A stretch of 64,000 bases of DNA. Origin: an uncultured Clostridia bacterium. GTDB taxonomy: Bacteria; Bacillota; Clostridia; Oscillospirales; Ruminococcaceae. The notes under the pieces are model-generated. The model saw only the letters and a program-made list of their open reading frames with translations, made no database searches and was not told the origin of the DNA. Shown here one piece after another: positions 8,873 through 16,384 of the stretch (its first letter is position 1; each line of letters starts with the position of its first letter). The stretch covers positions 1 through 64,000 of the forward strand of contig CANQXS010000010.1 of assembly GCA_947627875.1 (NCBI GenBank). Reading direction: 5' to 3'. A program made the translations under genes and the position numbers.

Positions 8873-10105
8873 CTATTTCAGCACCTTGTCCGAATACATA
8901 TCTACCCACATTGCAAAATATGGATTTTCCCAAGTATTTCCGTCAAAATCATCATAGCTTACGACGATGGCTTTAAATGTAGCTATCCCGCTCTTTTCAT
9001 CTATAGCGTATCCCTTTCCGCTGCCGCAGGTAGCCCCGTCTACTACATTTGCATTTTCAAATTTGCATCGTTTAACATACGCGCCATCAATATCAACACC
9101 GCTGTTATATATTTTAACAGGGAAATTGTTTTTATCCCATGCCACAAACGCAATTACTATGTTTTTTACATCTGTGCCGGAGTTGTTTTTCACTATAGCT
9201 TGCAGCATATCAGGATACAATGCTTTAAACCTATCGTCCTGAACAACATATTTGGTAGATTCTACATACATTGGCTGCTCTAATAGTGCTGCGTCAAGTT
9301 CCTCGGCAGTCAGATTTTCCTGAAGTTCGCTTGTGCTTTCCAGTGGTGAATTGTCAGAGTCATCAACACTCTCTGGCAATTTTATCCAAAGACTTGTAAA
9401 GTTGTTATTTTCATCAGTGTACTGCAATTTAAGGTATGCAAAATTCATGTCCCCAGTTCCGTTAGAGCTTTCAAAATTAACATCATATGTGCCCCCAGGA
9501 TATACCCAGCCTAAACTGATACTAAAATTATCTTCTTCGTATGGTGCGATTAAAGCGTTTTCTTCGCTCAAAGTAGCCGTAAGAAAATCAGCATATATTT
9601 TGAAGTCTACTTTTTCTTCTGTCGAATCACATTCAGCCGATATTTCACCGCGAACAATAATTCGGTCTACGCCGTTATCATGAGCGGCATAACTTGGGTA
9701 TCCCTTAGCTACTCTATCGCTGTCCCATACTTCGGTTAAATGTATGGTATATTCAACAATGTCATAATGGGAGGAATCAAAAAAATCATATACTCTATTT
9801 TTTATTTTGATCTCGTCTGTAAAATTGTATGGATTAGCTCTGGTGCCGATTTTACTCTCAGCTTTAACAGGTTCTGTTGTTACGTGAGATTGCTCTGTAG
9901 AAGCCTCAGTAACAGGAACGGTCGTTTCGGCTGCCGATTCAGTTGTTTCCTCCGTTGCGTCCTGCGTAGCATCATAAACCGGTGCGCTCGTTTCGATGGC
10001 TTTGTCAGAATCATTCTTTTCGCCAGTGCTAATTTCAACTTGGCTGCATGCACAAAGCGAGCAAATTAACATTATTATCAGCGTAAATAACATAATTTTT
10101 TTCAT
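8873..10105 (-). CDS. Predicted lipoprotein with Thr/Glu-rich linker and possible DUF5780-like end
   Basis: The 410-residue product starts MKKIMLFTLIIMLICSLCAC, a lipoprotein signal with lipobox SLCAC. A Thr/Glu/Ala-rich linker spans about 30-80. A middle beta-rich domain (about 90-250) precedes a C-terminal domain containing ALYPDMLQAIVKNNSG and NIVIAFVAWDKNNFPVKI, which I associate with DUF5780 of Firmicutes surface proteins, with moderate certainty. It would face outward on the membrane. It lies 42 bp upstream of the other lipoprotein gene and the pair may be cotranscribed. Its AT-rich composition fits acquisition with the element. Confidence 0.75.
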   Translation of the reverse strand: MKKIMLFTLIIMLICSLCACSQVEISTGEKNDSDKAIETSAPVYDATQDATEETTESAAETTVPVTEASTEQSHVTTEPVKAESKIGTRANPYNFTDEIKIKNRVYDFFDSSHYDIVEYTIHLTEVWDSDRVAKGYPSYAAHDNGVDRIIVRGEISAECDSTEEKVDFKIYADFLTATLSEENALIAPYEEDNFSISLGWVYPGGTYDVNFESSNGTGDMNFAYLKLQYTDENNNFTSLWIKLPESVDDSDNSPLESTSELQENLTAEELDAALLEQPMYVESTKYVVQDDRFKALYPDMLQAIVKNNSGTDVKNIVIAFVAWDKNNFPVKIYNSGVDIDGAYVKRCKFENANVVDGATCGSGKGYAIDEKSGIATFKAIVVSYDDFDGNTWENPYFAMWVDMYSDKVLK

Positions 10106-10146
10106 AACTAATTTCTCCTAAATGATAAATGTTTTAATCCGCAAAT

Positions 10147-10320
10147 TTATTTTTTCTTTTTTCGCCCCGGACAAGAAGCATTTCTGGGAATCAGCCATTT
10201 ATTGCCTCTCTTTTCCGGACGGATAGTCAATACTATCTTACCGTCGGCACACCATTTGCGCACCGAGGACATCGAATAACCCCATAATTCTGCTGCTTCC
10301 TTAACTGTCATGTATTCCAT
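10147..10320 (-). CDS. Excisionase-like helix-turn-helix protein, 57 residues
   Basis: The minus strand encodes MEYMTVKEAAELWGYSMSSV followed by RKWCADGKI, then a basic end PGRKKKK. The pattern MTVKEAAELWGYS..VRKWC..GKI is the winged-helix signature of MerR-like/excisionase (HTH_17) DNA-binding proteins. AAGGGAG lies 9 bases before the ATG at 10318-10320. Such proteins direct excision or act as small regulators in integrative elements; the gene follows the resolvase gene in the same direction after 189 bp. The trailing lysines are unusual and suggest strong DNA binding. Confidence 0.75.
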   Translation of the reverse strand: MEYMTVKEAAELWGYSMSSVRKWCADGKIVLTIRPEKRGNKWLIPRNASCPGRKKKK

Positions 10321-10418
10321 GATGTCAAACTCCCTTCTTACAAGAAATTGTACATTTTTGCCAAGGAAATTTTATGGAAATCTTTCGGCAAAATTCTCAA
10401 ATTTAAGCTTGAAAATAC

Positions 10419-10447
10419 TTGATTTTTGTTCAGATATGTAGTATAAT
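10419..10447 (+). promoter_or_regulatory. Promoter of the candidate small RNA
   Basis: TTGATT (10419-10424), a 17-bp spacer and TATAAT (10442-10447) form a good plus-strand promoter. No coding gene follows on that strand; a hairpin plus T-run does, about 60 bp on. Confidence 0.6.
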
Positions 10448-10453
10448 AAAAGC

Positions 10454-10531
10454 AGTAAATTTTAGCTTAAGGTTTACAAAAAGGTACACATTGTTGTAAA
10501 ACCGGTCTGCTACAAAATAGCAGACTTTTTG
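10454..10531 (+). ncRNA. Candidate small RNA antisense to the 3' end of the resolvase gene
   Basis: Transcription from the TTGATT-17-TATAAT promoter would start near 10454 and end at the intrinsic terminator GTCTGCTA CAAAA TAGCAGAC (10505-10525) followed by TTTTTG, giving a transcript of about 78 nt. An upstream stem can form between GGTTTACAA (10471-10479) and TTGTAAAACC (10494-10503). There is no start codon with a usable frame. The last 22 nt are complementary to the end of the resolvase messenger, whose stop codon is at 10510. The call is from promoter and terminator pattern only. Confidence 0.5.
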
Positions 10532-11112
10532 TAAATTTCTGCCCTGTAACGAAACGTCGAAAGCGGCATATTACAGGCTTTTGCGGCTGCTGTGCCCGTG
10601 ATTTTGCCTGCCCGCCACCGTTGATAATTGCTATAAAAGTTCTCGGGCAATGGCTCTGGCGGTCTGCCGAAGCGGACACCTCTTGCTTTCGCCGCCGCGA
10701 TGCCCTCCGCTTGCCTTTGCCTGATATTTGTGCGCTCGTTCTCCGCGACGAATGACAAAACCTGCAGAACAATATCGCTCAAAAAAGTCCCAACAAGGTC
10801 TTTCCCACGGCGAGTATCAAGCAAGGGCATATCTATTACGCAAATATCCACGCCCTTATCTTTCGTAATAATTCTCCACTGTTGCTGAATCTCCTCATAG
10901 TTGCGCCCAAGACGGTCGATACTTTTTACATAAAGCACGTCATCGCGCTTGAGCTTGCGGAGTAGCTTTTTATAGTTCGGTCTGTTGAAGTCCTTGCCCG
11001 ACTGCTTGTCCATAAAAATGTTTTCGGGCGGGACTTTTGCCTCGCGCATCGCAATCAACTGCCGATCCTCGTTCTGTTCCTTGGTGCTTACCCTGATGTA
11101 GCCGTAAATCAT
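10510..11112 (-). CDS. Small serine resolvase/invertase
   Basis: Small serine recombinases cut DNA through a serine phosphodiester and invert or resolve short sites. The start ATG (11110-11112) has AAGGGGC upstream and gives MIYGYIRVSTKEQNEDRQL; the catalytic serine is in YIRVST. The 200-residue length, the VKSIDRLGRNYEEI motif, the E-helix ENERTNIRQRQAEGIAAAKA and a C-terminal helix-turn-helix (FYSNYQRWRAGKI..AAKACNM) are all standard. It overlaps the preceding 71-residue gene (TGATG). It could resolve cointegrates of the element or be a site-specific switch. Confidence 0.93.
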   Translation of the reverse strand: MIYGYIRVSTKEQNEDRQLIAMREAKVPPENIFMDKQSGKDFNRPNYKKLLRKLKRDDVLYVKSIDRLGRNYEEIQQQWRIITKDKGVDICVIDMPLLDTRRGKDLVGTFLSDIVLQVLSFVAENERTNIRQRQAEGIAAAKARGVRFGRPPEPLPENFYSNYQRWRAGKITGTAAAKACNMPLSTFRYRAEIYKKSAIL

Positions 11113-11324
11113 CGCTTGCCCCTTTTCTGCCACACCAATTCATAGCCGAGGACGTCTGCCAATTCCTTTGCTTCGCTGTATCGCAGACTTCCGCGTTGGA
11201 GTTTGCCGGAGAAGTTCGGCACACTACTACTCCAACAATATTCTTCTGCAAGCCGGTCAACGACTTCGCTCATTGTCAGCCCTTCACGGACGATGTAAGA
11301 TTTAATTTCATTTCTGATGTTCAT
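11109..11324 (-). CDS. Small HTH-like protein coupled to the resolvase, 71 residues
   Basis: The ATG at 11322-11324 follows a strong AGGAGGT at 4 bases spacing. The product MNIRNEIKSYIVREGLTMSE continues VVDRLAEEYCWSSSVPNFSGKL and LRYSEAKELADVLGYELVW, an arrangement of helices like a short XRE-type fold with the recognition part SVPNFSGKLQRGSLRYSEA. Proteins of this kind are frequent in clostridial mobile elements. Its stop overlaps the resolvase start, so the two are coupled; it may modulate resolvase expression or DNA binding. Confidence 0.75.
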   Translation of the reverse strand: MNIRNEIKSYIVREGLTMSEVVDRLAEEYCWSSSVPNFSGKLQRGSLRYSEAKELADVLGYELVWQKRGKR

Positions 11325-11826
11325 TTTACCTCCTAATTTTTGTATTTGCTTGATTGTAAATGCCGTTCGCTTCCTCACGAATCGGCAACGTCATCAAGTG
11401 TATTTTTCTGATTTTACTTATCTTTTCAGTTTTCCTTTGCGCGTATACCTGTTCAATCTTGGCATAGTCAGTTTTGCTGCTTTGCGTGATTTTTCACTAA
11501 ATTGTGAATATCCGCACGGTATAACAAATGCTGTACACTGTTCAGCGTTACGCGGTTTGATATAGTTATCCGCATATAACCGTAAACAAATTCGCCATTT
11601 CGCGATTGCCCTGTTTTTGCCGCTTCCTTGAAAGCCGTTCCTGACCCGGTTTTCGCTTCCGAATCGTTGCCGCTTATCTTGGTTCGCTCAGTCGTTAAGA
11701 CTTTCGTCGCAAACTTAACCGACGGGCATATCACTTTCTCGCGGTCATTCAATTTTCAAGCTGTTCGTCTTTCGACAATTACAGTATAGCGAAAAAACGC
11801 AGGCTCTCCCGTATGTCCATAAAGAT
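11325..11826. other. Gene-poor stretch between the resolvase pair and the XRE regulator
   Basis: This stretch of about 500 bp separates divergent genes. The minus strand holds an open frame at 11468-11752 (94 codons, MNDREKVICPSVKF at its start) but it lacks a ribosome site, has low-complexity content and no family resemblance, so I do not call it a gene. No clear tRNA, riboswitch or terminator is visible. Confidence 0.4.
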
Positions 11827-11890
11827 GGAAATTTGCGTTTTTTGAGCAAATTTCCACGCTCTTGGAAATTCAGCGAAAGTGTGATATAAT
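11827..11890 (+). promoter_or_regulatory. Promoter and palindromic operator of the XRE regulator gene
   Basis: TTGGAA (11862-11867), 17 bp and TATAAT (11885-11890) form the promoter. Immediately upstream, GGAAATTTGC (11827-11836) and GCAAATTTCC (11846-11855) form a perfect 10-bp inverted repeat with a 10-bp spacer. A third partial copy, GGAAATT, overlaps the -35 box at 11864-11870. This layout suggests that a dimeric repressor, most simply the XRE protein encoded downstream, binds and represses its own promoter. Confidence 0.7.
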
Positions 11891-11908
11891 GAGCTCGGAG
11901 GCGATATT

Positions 11909-12736
11909 ATGTATGCAAAACTTACGATTCCCGAAAGATTGAAAGATTTGAGAGTAATGGAGAAACACATGACTTTAGAGGAGTTGGCAGAACAAACCGG
12001 TCTATCCAAGTCCGCACTTGGAAAATATGAAACCGACGAATATAAGGACATCAGTCCGTTTGCGATAGTGACTTTGGCTGAGTTCTACGGAGTGTCTACC
12101 GATTATTTGCTTGGTCTGACCGAAACAAAAAATCACCCAAACACAACTCTTGATGAGCTGCATTTGAGTGATGAAGCGATAGATATTTTGAAGAGTGGAA
12201 AGCTGAATAACCGACTAATTTGTGAAATTCTCTGTCATGAGCATTTCAGGAGACTGCTTGTTGACAGCGAGATTTACGTTGACAGGATTTCCGAAATGCA
12301 CACCGGAGAATTAACTGCGATTATGGAGGTCGGCAGGGTCAAGGTCTTGGAGAAAACAGGCGACGAGAACAACTTGGACGCACGGACTTTAGAGATAGCC
12401 GAAGAAATGGACCGACACTACATCAACGGCGTTTTGATACAGGACTTGCTTTCGATTCTTAACGACATCAGAGAAAAGCATTTTACGGACAGCACAACAG
12501 CTGACGCGCCATACACGGCAGACGAAGCTCAGAAAAAGATCGACGAGGTTATGAACTTCAAGGGCAGCGCGCAGGAAAAGCAGTTGTTCCTCGTCTGCAA
12601 TCAGCTTCAGATTCCGTATGATAAACTCAAACCTGAGGAGAAGGCAGCGCTTCTGAGTGCGCTGTCAAAATCAAAGCTGCTTGGAATGTTGGGAAAGCAC
12701 GGCAGAGGCAACCGCAAAAGCAAGCATAAAAAATAG
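11909..12736 (+). CDS. XRE-family transcriptional regulator
   Basis: The 275-residue product begins MYAKLTIPERLKDLRVMEKH and has an N-terminal XRE/Cro-type helix-turn-helix (TLEELAEQTGLSKSALGKYE at about 22-41), then ISPFAIVTLAEFYGVSTDYLLGL, the standard end of the HTH-3 fold. The remaining 200 residues are helical and of unknown type, probably for dimerisation or signal sensing, ending in a basic tail (HGRGNRKSKHKK). GGAGG sits 8 bases before the start. It is transcribed away from the resolvase operon and has its own promoter with a palindrome, so autoregulation is likely. It may hold the mobile region silent. Confidence 0.9.
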   Translation: MYAKLTIPERLKDLRVMEKHMTLEELAEQTGLSKSALGKYETDEYKDISPFAIVTLAEFYGVSTDYLLGLTETKNHPNTTLDELHLSDEAIDILKSGKLNNRLICEILCHEHFRRLLVDSEIYVDRISEMHTGELTAIMEVGRVKVLEKTGDENNLDARTLEIAEEMDRHYINGVLIQDLLSILNDIREKHFTDSTTADAPYTADEAQKKIDEVMNFKGSAQEKQLFLVCNQLQIPYDKLKPEEKAALLSALSKSKLLGMLGKHGRGNRKSKHKK

Positions 12737-12757
12737 AGCAAGGTAAACCTTGCTCTA
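12734..12757 (+). terminator. Hairpin at the XRE gene stop codon
   Basis: TAGAGCAAGG (12734-12743) and CCTTGCTCTA (12748-12757) form a perfect stem with loop TAAA. It includes the stop codon TAG itself. A U-run is lacking, so termination may be weak. Confidence 0.6.
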
Positions 12758-12855
12758 TTGCCAAATTCCGCCTGACGGGTGACGTAAATTGATTTTTGAT
12801 TGAATACTTCTTTATGGACACACGCCATTGAGGAAAGCTTGTTAAAGAGAATAAG

Positions 12856-12893
12856 AACAAAGCCATACCCGATTGCTCGGATATGGCTTTGTT
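12856..12893. terminator. Strong hairpin near the right end of the mobile region
   Basis: AACAAAGCCATA (12856-12867) and TATGGCTTTGTT (12882-12893) pair perfectly, with CCGA/CGG further inside. It stands between the convergent XRE and DUF378 genes and probably insulates both. The stretch 12758-12978 holds nothing else I can identify. Confidence 0.65.
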
Positions 12894-12978
12894 TAGCACC
12901 CTTTTGGCAGACTGCCGCATTAAAATTTTTGTTTTGCTGTTTTATGCGGGACTGCATGAAGGCGCCCTTTGCCGGAGG

Positions 12979-13188
12979 TTACTCCTCGATGAGCTTTGAA
13001 TTTCTGAAATAAAGCGATACGCACCAAACCGCGCAGAGCGCTACCAAAACATAGATGATCCTCGAGATGAGCCCCGCCGAACCGCCGAACAGATAGGCGA
13101 CAAGGTCGAACTTGAATATCCCGACCAGTCCCCAGTTTACGCCGCCCACAATAAGCAGAAACAGCGCTATTCTATCCAGTATTTTCAC
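12979..13188 (-). CDS. DUF378-family small membrane protein
   Basis: The 69-residue product has two transmembrane helices (about 5-30 and 38-62) and the family signature IVGGVNWGLVGIFKFDLVAYLFG followed by SRIIYVLVALCAVW. DUF378 proteins are common small inner-membrane proteins of unknown role. It is the first gene that looks chromosomal to the right of the mobile region, with its own short unit. GGAAGGTC lies upstream of the start. Confidence 0.9.
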   Translation of the reverse strand: MKILDRIALFLLIVGGVNWGLVGIFKFDLVAYLFGGSAGLISRIIYVLVALCAVWCVSLYFRNSKLIEE

Positions 13189-13339
13189 TTTTAAGACCTT
13201 CCTTTCATATTAAGGGTCCCTATATGCCAAGGTTTAAAGTAACGCCAAAAATGAACGCCTGCGTTCATAATCGGTCGATTTTAGTTTTGCCGCCCGCGCG
13301 GATTTTATACGCTTCGATTAAAAAACATCAAAAATTTTG

Positions 13340-13368
13340 TTTACAAATCCGTTGAGATATTGTATACT
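13340..13368 (+). promoter_or_regulatory. Promoter of the cellobiose phosphorylase gene
   Basis: TTTACA (13340-13345) and TATACT (13363-13368) are 17 bp apart, 36 bp before the start codon. No operator or riboswitch is evident in the 13189-13403 gap. Confidence 0.65.
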
Positions 13369-13403
13369 TACTTTGACCTTATATTATATTGGAGGCTGTA
13401 GAT

Positions 13404-15842
13404 ATGAAATTCGGTTTTTTCGACGACAAAAACAGAGAATATGTTATAACGAGCCCGAAAACCCCTTACCCCTGGATAAACTATCTCGGGACCGACGGCT
13501 TTTTCTCGCTGATATCAAACACCGCCGGAGGCTATTGCTTTTACCGCGACGCGCGTCTTCGCAGAATAACCCGCTACCGCTATAACAACGTCCCCGTAGA
13601 CGCGGGCGGGCGCTGCTATTACATCAACGACGGCGGCTCGGTATGGAGCCCGAGCTGGGCGCCGGTAAAAGCCGAGCTCGAAAGCTATTCCTGCCGCCAC
13701 GGGATAGGCTACAGCGTTATCTCGGGCGAAAGGGGAGGATTAAAAGCCGAAATCACCTTCTTTGTCCCCGTCGGCGGGAGCTGCGAGCTCCATAAAGTAA
13801 AGCTGAAAAACACCTCCTGGCAGAAAAAGAGCTTTTCGCTGTTCAGCTTCGTCGAGTGGTGCCTTTGGGACGCCAACGACGATTCCCTGAATTTCCAGCG
13901 CAATTTCAGCACCGGCGAGGTTGAGATCGAGGGCTCTACGCTCTACCACAAGACCGAGTACCGCGAGCGCCGAGATCATTATGCGTTCTTCAGCTGCTCC
14001 GAGCCGATATCCGGCTTCGACACCGACCGCGAAGCCTTCCTCGGGCTTTACAACGGCTTCGACCGCCCCGACGCGGTATTTGAGGACCGCTCCCGCTGCT
14101 CCGTCGCTCACGGCTGGTCTCCGATAGCCTCTCACCGCGTCGAAATCACCCTCGAACCCGAAGAGGAAAAAGAGCTTGTGTTTATGATAGGCTATGTTGA
14201 AAACCCCGTAGAGGAGAAATTCGCGCCGGACGGAAGCCTGAACAAAGCCCGCGCCCACAGTCTTATAGAGCGCTACGGCTCCCCCGAAAAAGCCGACGCC
14301 GCCCTTAAAGAGCTCGGCGCCTACTGGGATTCGCTTCTGTCGCGCTATTCGGTAAAATCTCCCGACGAGCGGCTCGACAGAATGGTAAATATCTGGAATC
14401 AGTATCAGTGCATGGTCACCTTCAATATGTCCCGCTCGGCTTCGTATTTTGAGAGCGGAATAGGCAGGGGAATGGGCTTCAGGGATTCCAACCAGGATAT
14501 CTTGGGGTTTGTCCATCAGATACCCGAGCGCGCCCGCGAGAGGATAATCGACCTTGCCTCGACCCAGAAGCCCGACGGCACCTGTTACCACCAGTATCAG
14601 CCGCTCACCAAAAAGGGCAACGCCGAGGTCGGCGGGCAGTTCTCCGACGACCCGCTCTGGATGATACTTTCGGTCGCGCAGTATATAAAGGAGACCGGCG
14701 ACTTTTCTATCCTCTCGGAGCAGGTCCCCTACGACAACGACCCCTCGCTTGCGGCTCCTCTCTTCGACCACCTCACCGCGAGCTATAAGCGAGTTACCTC
14801 GAACCTCGGACCTCACGGACTGCCGCTTATTCAGCGCGCCGACTGGAACGACTGCCTCAACCTCAACTGCTTCTCGACGGTTTCGGGCGAGAGCTTCCAG
14901 ACCACCGAATCGAAGGACGGCAAGGTCGCGGAATCGGTGCTTGTGGCGTGTATGTTCACCTTTATCGTTCCGGAATACATAAAGATCTGCCGCCGCCTCG
15001 GGAAGAACGCCGAAGCCGAAGAGGCTCAGGCAGAGGTCGATAAAATGGCGGAAGCCGTTATGCGCGACGGCTTTGACGGCGAATGGTTCCTAAGAGCCTA
15101 CGACGACTTCGGAAGAAAGGTCGGCTCGAAGGAATGCGAGGAGGGAAAGATATTCATCGAGCCGCAGGGCTTCGCCGTTCTTTCAGACCTCGGCAAAAAG
15201 CAGGGCGCAGATATAAGGGCGCTCGAAAGCGTGAGGAAATACCTCAACTGCGAGCACGGGCTCATTTTGCAGCAGCCCGCATATTCGCGCTATTACGTCG
15301 AATACGGCGAGATCTCTACCTACCCCGAGGGCTACAAGGAGAACGCAGGAGTGTTCTGCCATAACAACGCCTGGATAATCTGCGCCGAGGCTCACGTCGG
15401 GCACGGCGACAGGGCTTTTGAATACTACTCTAAAATCGCCCCCGCGTTTTCGGAGGACATCTCCGAGATACGCAGGCTCGAGCCTTATGTTTATGCGCAG
15501 ATGATAGCCGGCAGAGACGCCAAGGGTCGCCCCGGCGAAGCAAAGAACAGCTGGCTCACCGGCACCGCCGCCTGGAATTTCGTCGCCGTTTCGCAGTATA
15601 TCCTCGGCGTTGTGCCGGATTACGACGGCTTAAGGCTCGACCCCTGCATTCCCTCGGACTGGGAGGGCTTCGAGGTTTCGCGCCTGTTCCGCGGCGCAAG
15701 ATACGATATAACCGTAAAGAACCCCGACGGAGTATGCAAGGGCGTTAAGTCGGTCGTGTGCGACGGCGTCCGCCTTAAGGGGAACCTTTTGCCCGATTTC
15801 CGCGACGGAGAAAGCCATTCCGTAGAGGTAGTTTTGGGCTGA
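13404..15842 (+). CDS. Cellobiose phosphorylase (GH94)
   Basis: This cytoplasmic enzyme splits cellobiose with phosphate into glucose 1-phosphate and glucose, saving ATP during cellulose-derived sugar use. The start ATG at 13404 has GGAGG 8 bases upstream and gives [20 protein letters not shown], very close to clostridial cellobiose phosphorylases (about 811 residues; here 812). The N-terminal beta-sandwich contains [10 protein letters not shown] and [10 protein letters not shown]; the (alpha/alpha)6 barrel carries the catalytic-acid motif DWND at 480-483 ([10 protein letters not shown]) and [12 protein letters not shown]. It stands alone between the DUF378 gene and a converging operon, with no transporter beside it. 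Confidence 0.93.
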   Translation: MKFGFFDDKNREYVITSPKTPYPWINYLGTDGFFSLISNTAGGYCFYRDARLRRITRYRYNNVPVDAGGRCYYINDGGSVWSPSWAPVKAELESYSCRHGIGYSVISGERGGLKAEITFFVPVGGSCELHKVKLKNTSWQKKSFSLFSFVEWCLWDANDDSLNFQRNFSTGEVEIEGSTLYHKTEYRERRDHYAFFSCSEPISGFDTDREAFLGLYNGFDRPDAVFEDRSRCSVAHGWSPIASHRVEITLEPEEEKELVFMIGYVENPVEEKFAPDGSLNKARAHSLIERYGSPEKADAALKELGAYWDSLLSRYSVKSPDERLDRMVNIWNQYQCMVTFNMSRSASYFESGIGRGMGFRDSNQDILGFVHQIPERARERIIDLASTQKPDGTCYHQYQPLTKKGNAEVGGQFSDDPLWMILSVAQYIKETGDFSILSEQVPYDNDPSLAAPLFDHLTASYKRVTSNLGPHGLPLIQRADWNDCLNLNCFSTVSGESFQTTESKDGKVAESVLVACMFTFIVPEYIKICRRLGKNAEAEEAQAEVDKMAEAVMRDGFDGEWFLRAYDDFGRKVGSKECEEGKIFIEPQGFAVLSDLGKKQGADIRALESVRKYLNCEHGLILQQPAYSRYYVEYGEISTYPEGYKENAGVFCHNNAWIICAEAHVGHGDRAFEYYSKIAPAFSEDISEIRRLEPYVYAQMIAGRDAKGRPGEAKNSWLTGTAAWNFVAVSQYILGVVPDYDGLRLDPCIPSDWEGFEVSRLFRGARYDITVKNPDGVCKGVKSVVCDGVRLKGNLLPDFRDGESHSVEVVLG

Positions 15843-16028
15843 TGATAAGTCAAAAACCGCCCCTTGCGGGAATATTCCCCTCGGTAATAATTTAACACAT
15901 TAACCAAGCCCGCTGTTGAAAACTTCCCCTCGGTCAACCGATACCTCAACGAAAAAAAGGGAGTTTGTCAACACTTTCAACAGTTTTTTCAACACAAACC
16001 CCGTCTATACTTTCGGTAAAACAAAAAG

Positions 16029-16059
16029 CTCCCGCCCGACAAACAACCTCGGGCGGGAG
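16029..16059. terminator. Bidirectional terminator between cellobiose phosphorylase and the Gld-type operon
   Basis: CTCCCGCCCGA (16029-16039) pairs perfectly with TCGGGCGGGAG (16049-16059). It is followed by TATTTTTT on the plus strand and by a T-rich run on the minus strand. It most likely ends the long minus-strand transcript whose last gene stops at 16075. The rest of 15843-16074 holds nothing identified. Confidence 0.85.
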
Positions 16060-16074
16060 TATTTTTTATCAATT

Positions 16075-16347
16075 TCAGCCTCGGCTGCCTATCCAGTCGT
16101 AGGCGAGGTCGAGAGCCTCGAAGAGCGAAGGCTTCTCGGCGGTTTTTGTGATCCGCTGCATCGGCGGGACGTTTTCGTCGGTCAGCATTCTGTAGAGCCT
16201 GACCTTTGTTGCGGTCTCTACTCCGCCGACCTCCTTTTTGCCGACGAGCTGCATATAAACGACCTCGGGGTCTCCCATCGAGCCGTAATATATTTCGCTG
16301 CCCTTTCTGACGAGCGGCAGCCCCTTGAATTCAAAATACTTTGCCAT
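16075..16347 (-). CDS. Small protein of unknown function at the end of the operon, 90 residues
   Basis: I do not recognise the family. The soluble 90-residue product begins MAKYFEFKGLPLVRKGSEIY and includes YYGSMGDPEVVYMQLVGKKE, looking like a small beta barrel with a helical end (EALDLAYDWIGSRG). AGGAT-type sequence precedes the start. It follows the DUF4340 gene by 37 bp and is the last gene before the terminator at 16029-16059, so it is probably cotranscribed with the exporter set. Confidence 0.7.
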   Translation of the reverse strand: MAKYFEFKGLPLVRKGSEIYYGSMGDPEVVYMQLVGKKEVGGVETATKVRLYRMLTDENVPPMQRITKTAEKPSLFEALDLAYDWIGSRG

Positions 16348-16384
16348 AGCTGATCCTCCGTTTCATATGGTTATACGCTTGGAT

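Noticed and set aside
11468-11752. 94-codon minus-strand frame upstream of the resolvase pair
   Set aside because: No ribosome site, low-complexity composition and no family; kept only as part of the described gene-poor stretch.
13404-13412. Upstream start for cellobiose phosphorylase at 13389
   Set aside because: An ATG five codons earlier overlaps the GGAGG ribosome site, so the ATG at 13404 is used; it also matches known family N-termini.
13740-14816. Long minus-strand open frame inside the cellobiose phosphorylase gene
   Set aside because: The plus strand there encodes a complete GH94 enzyme with catalytic motifs. The antisense frame is a by-product of high GC at third positions and has no ribosome site or family resemblance.
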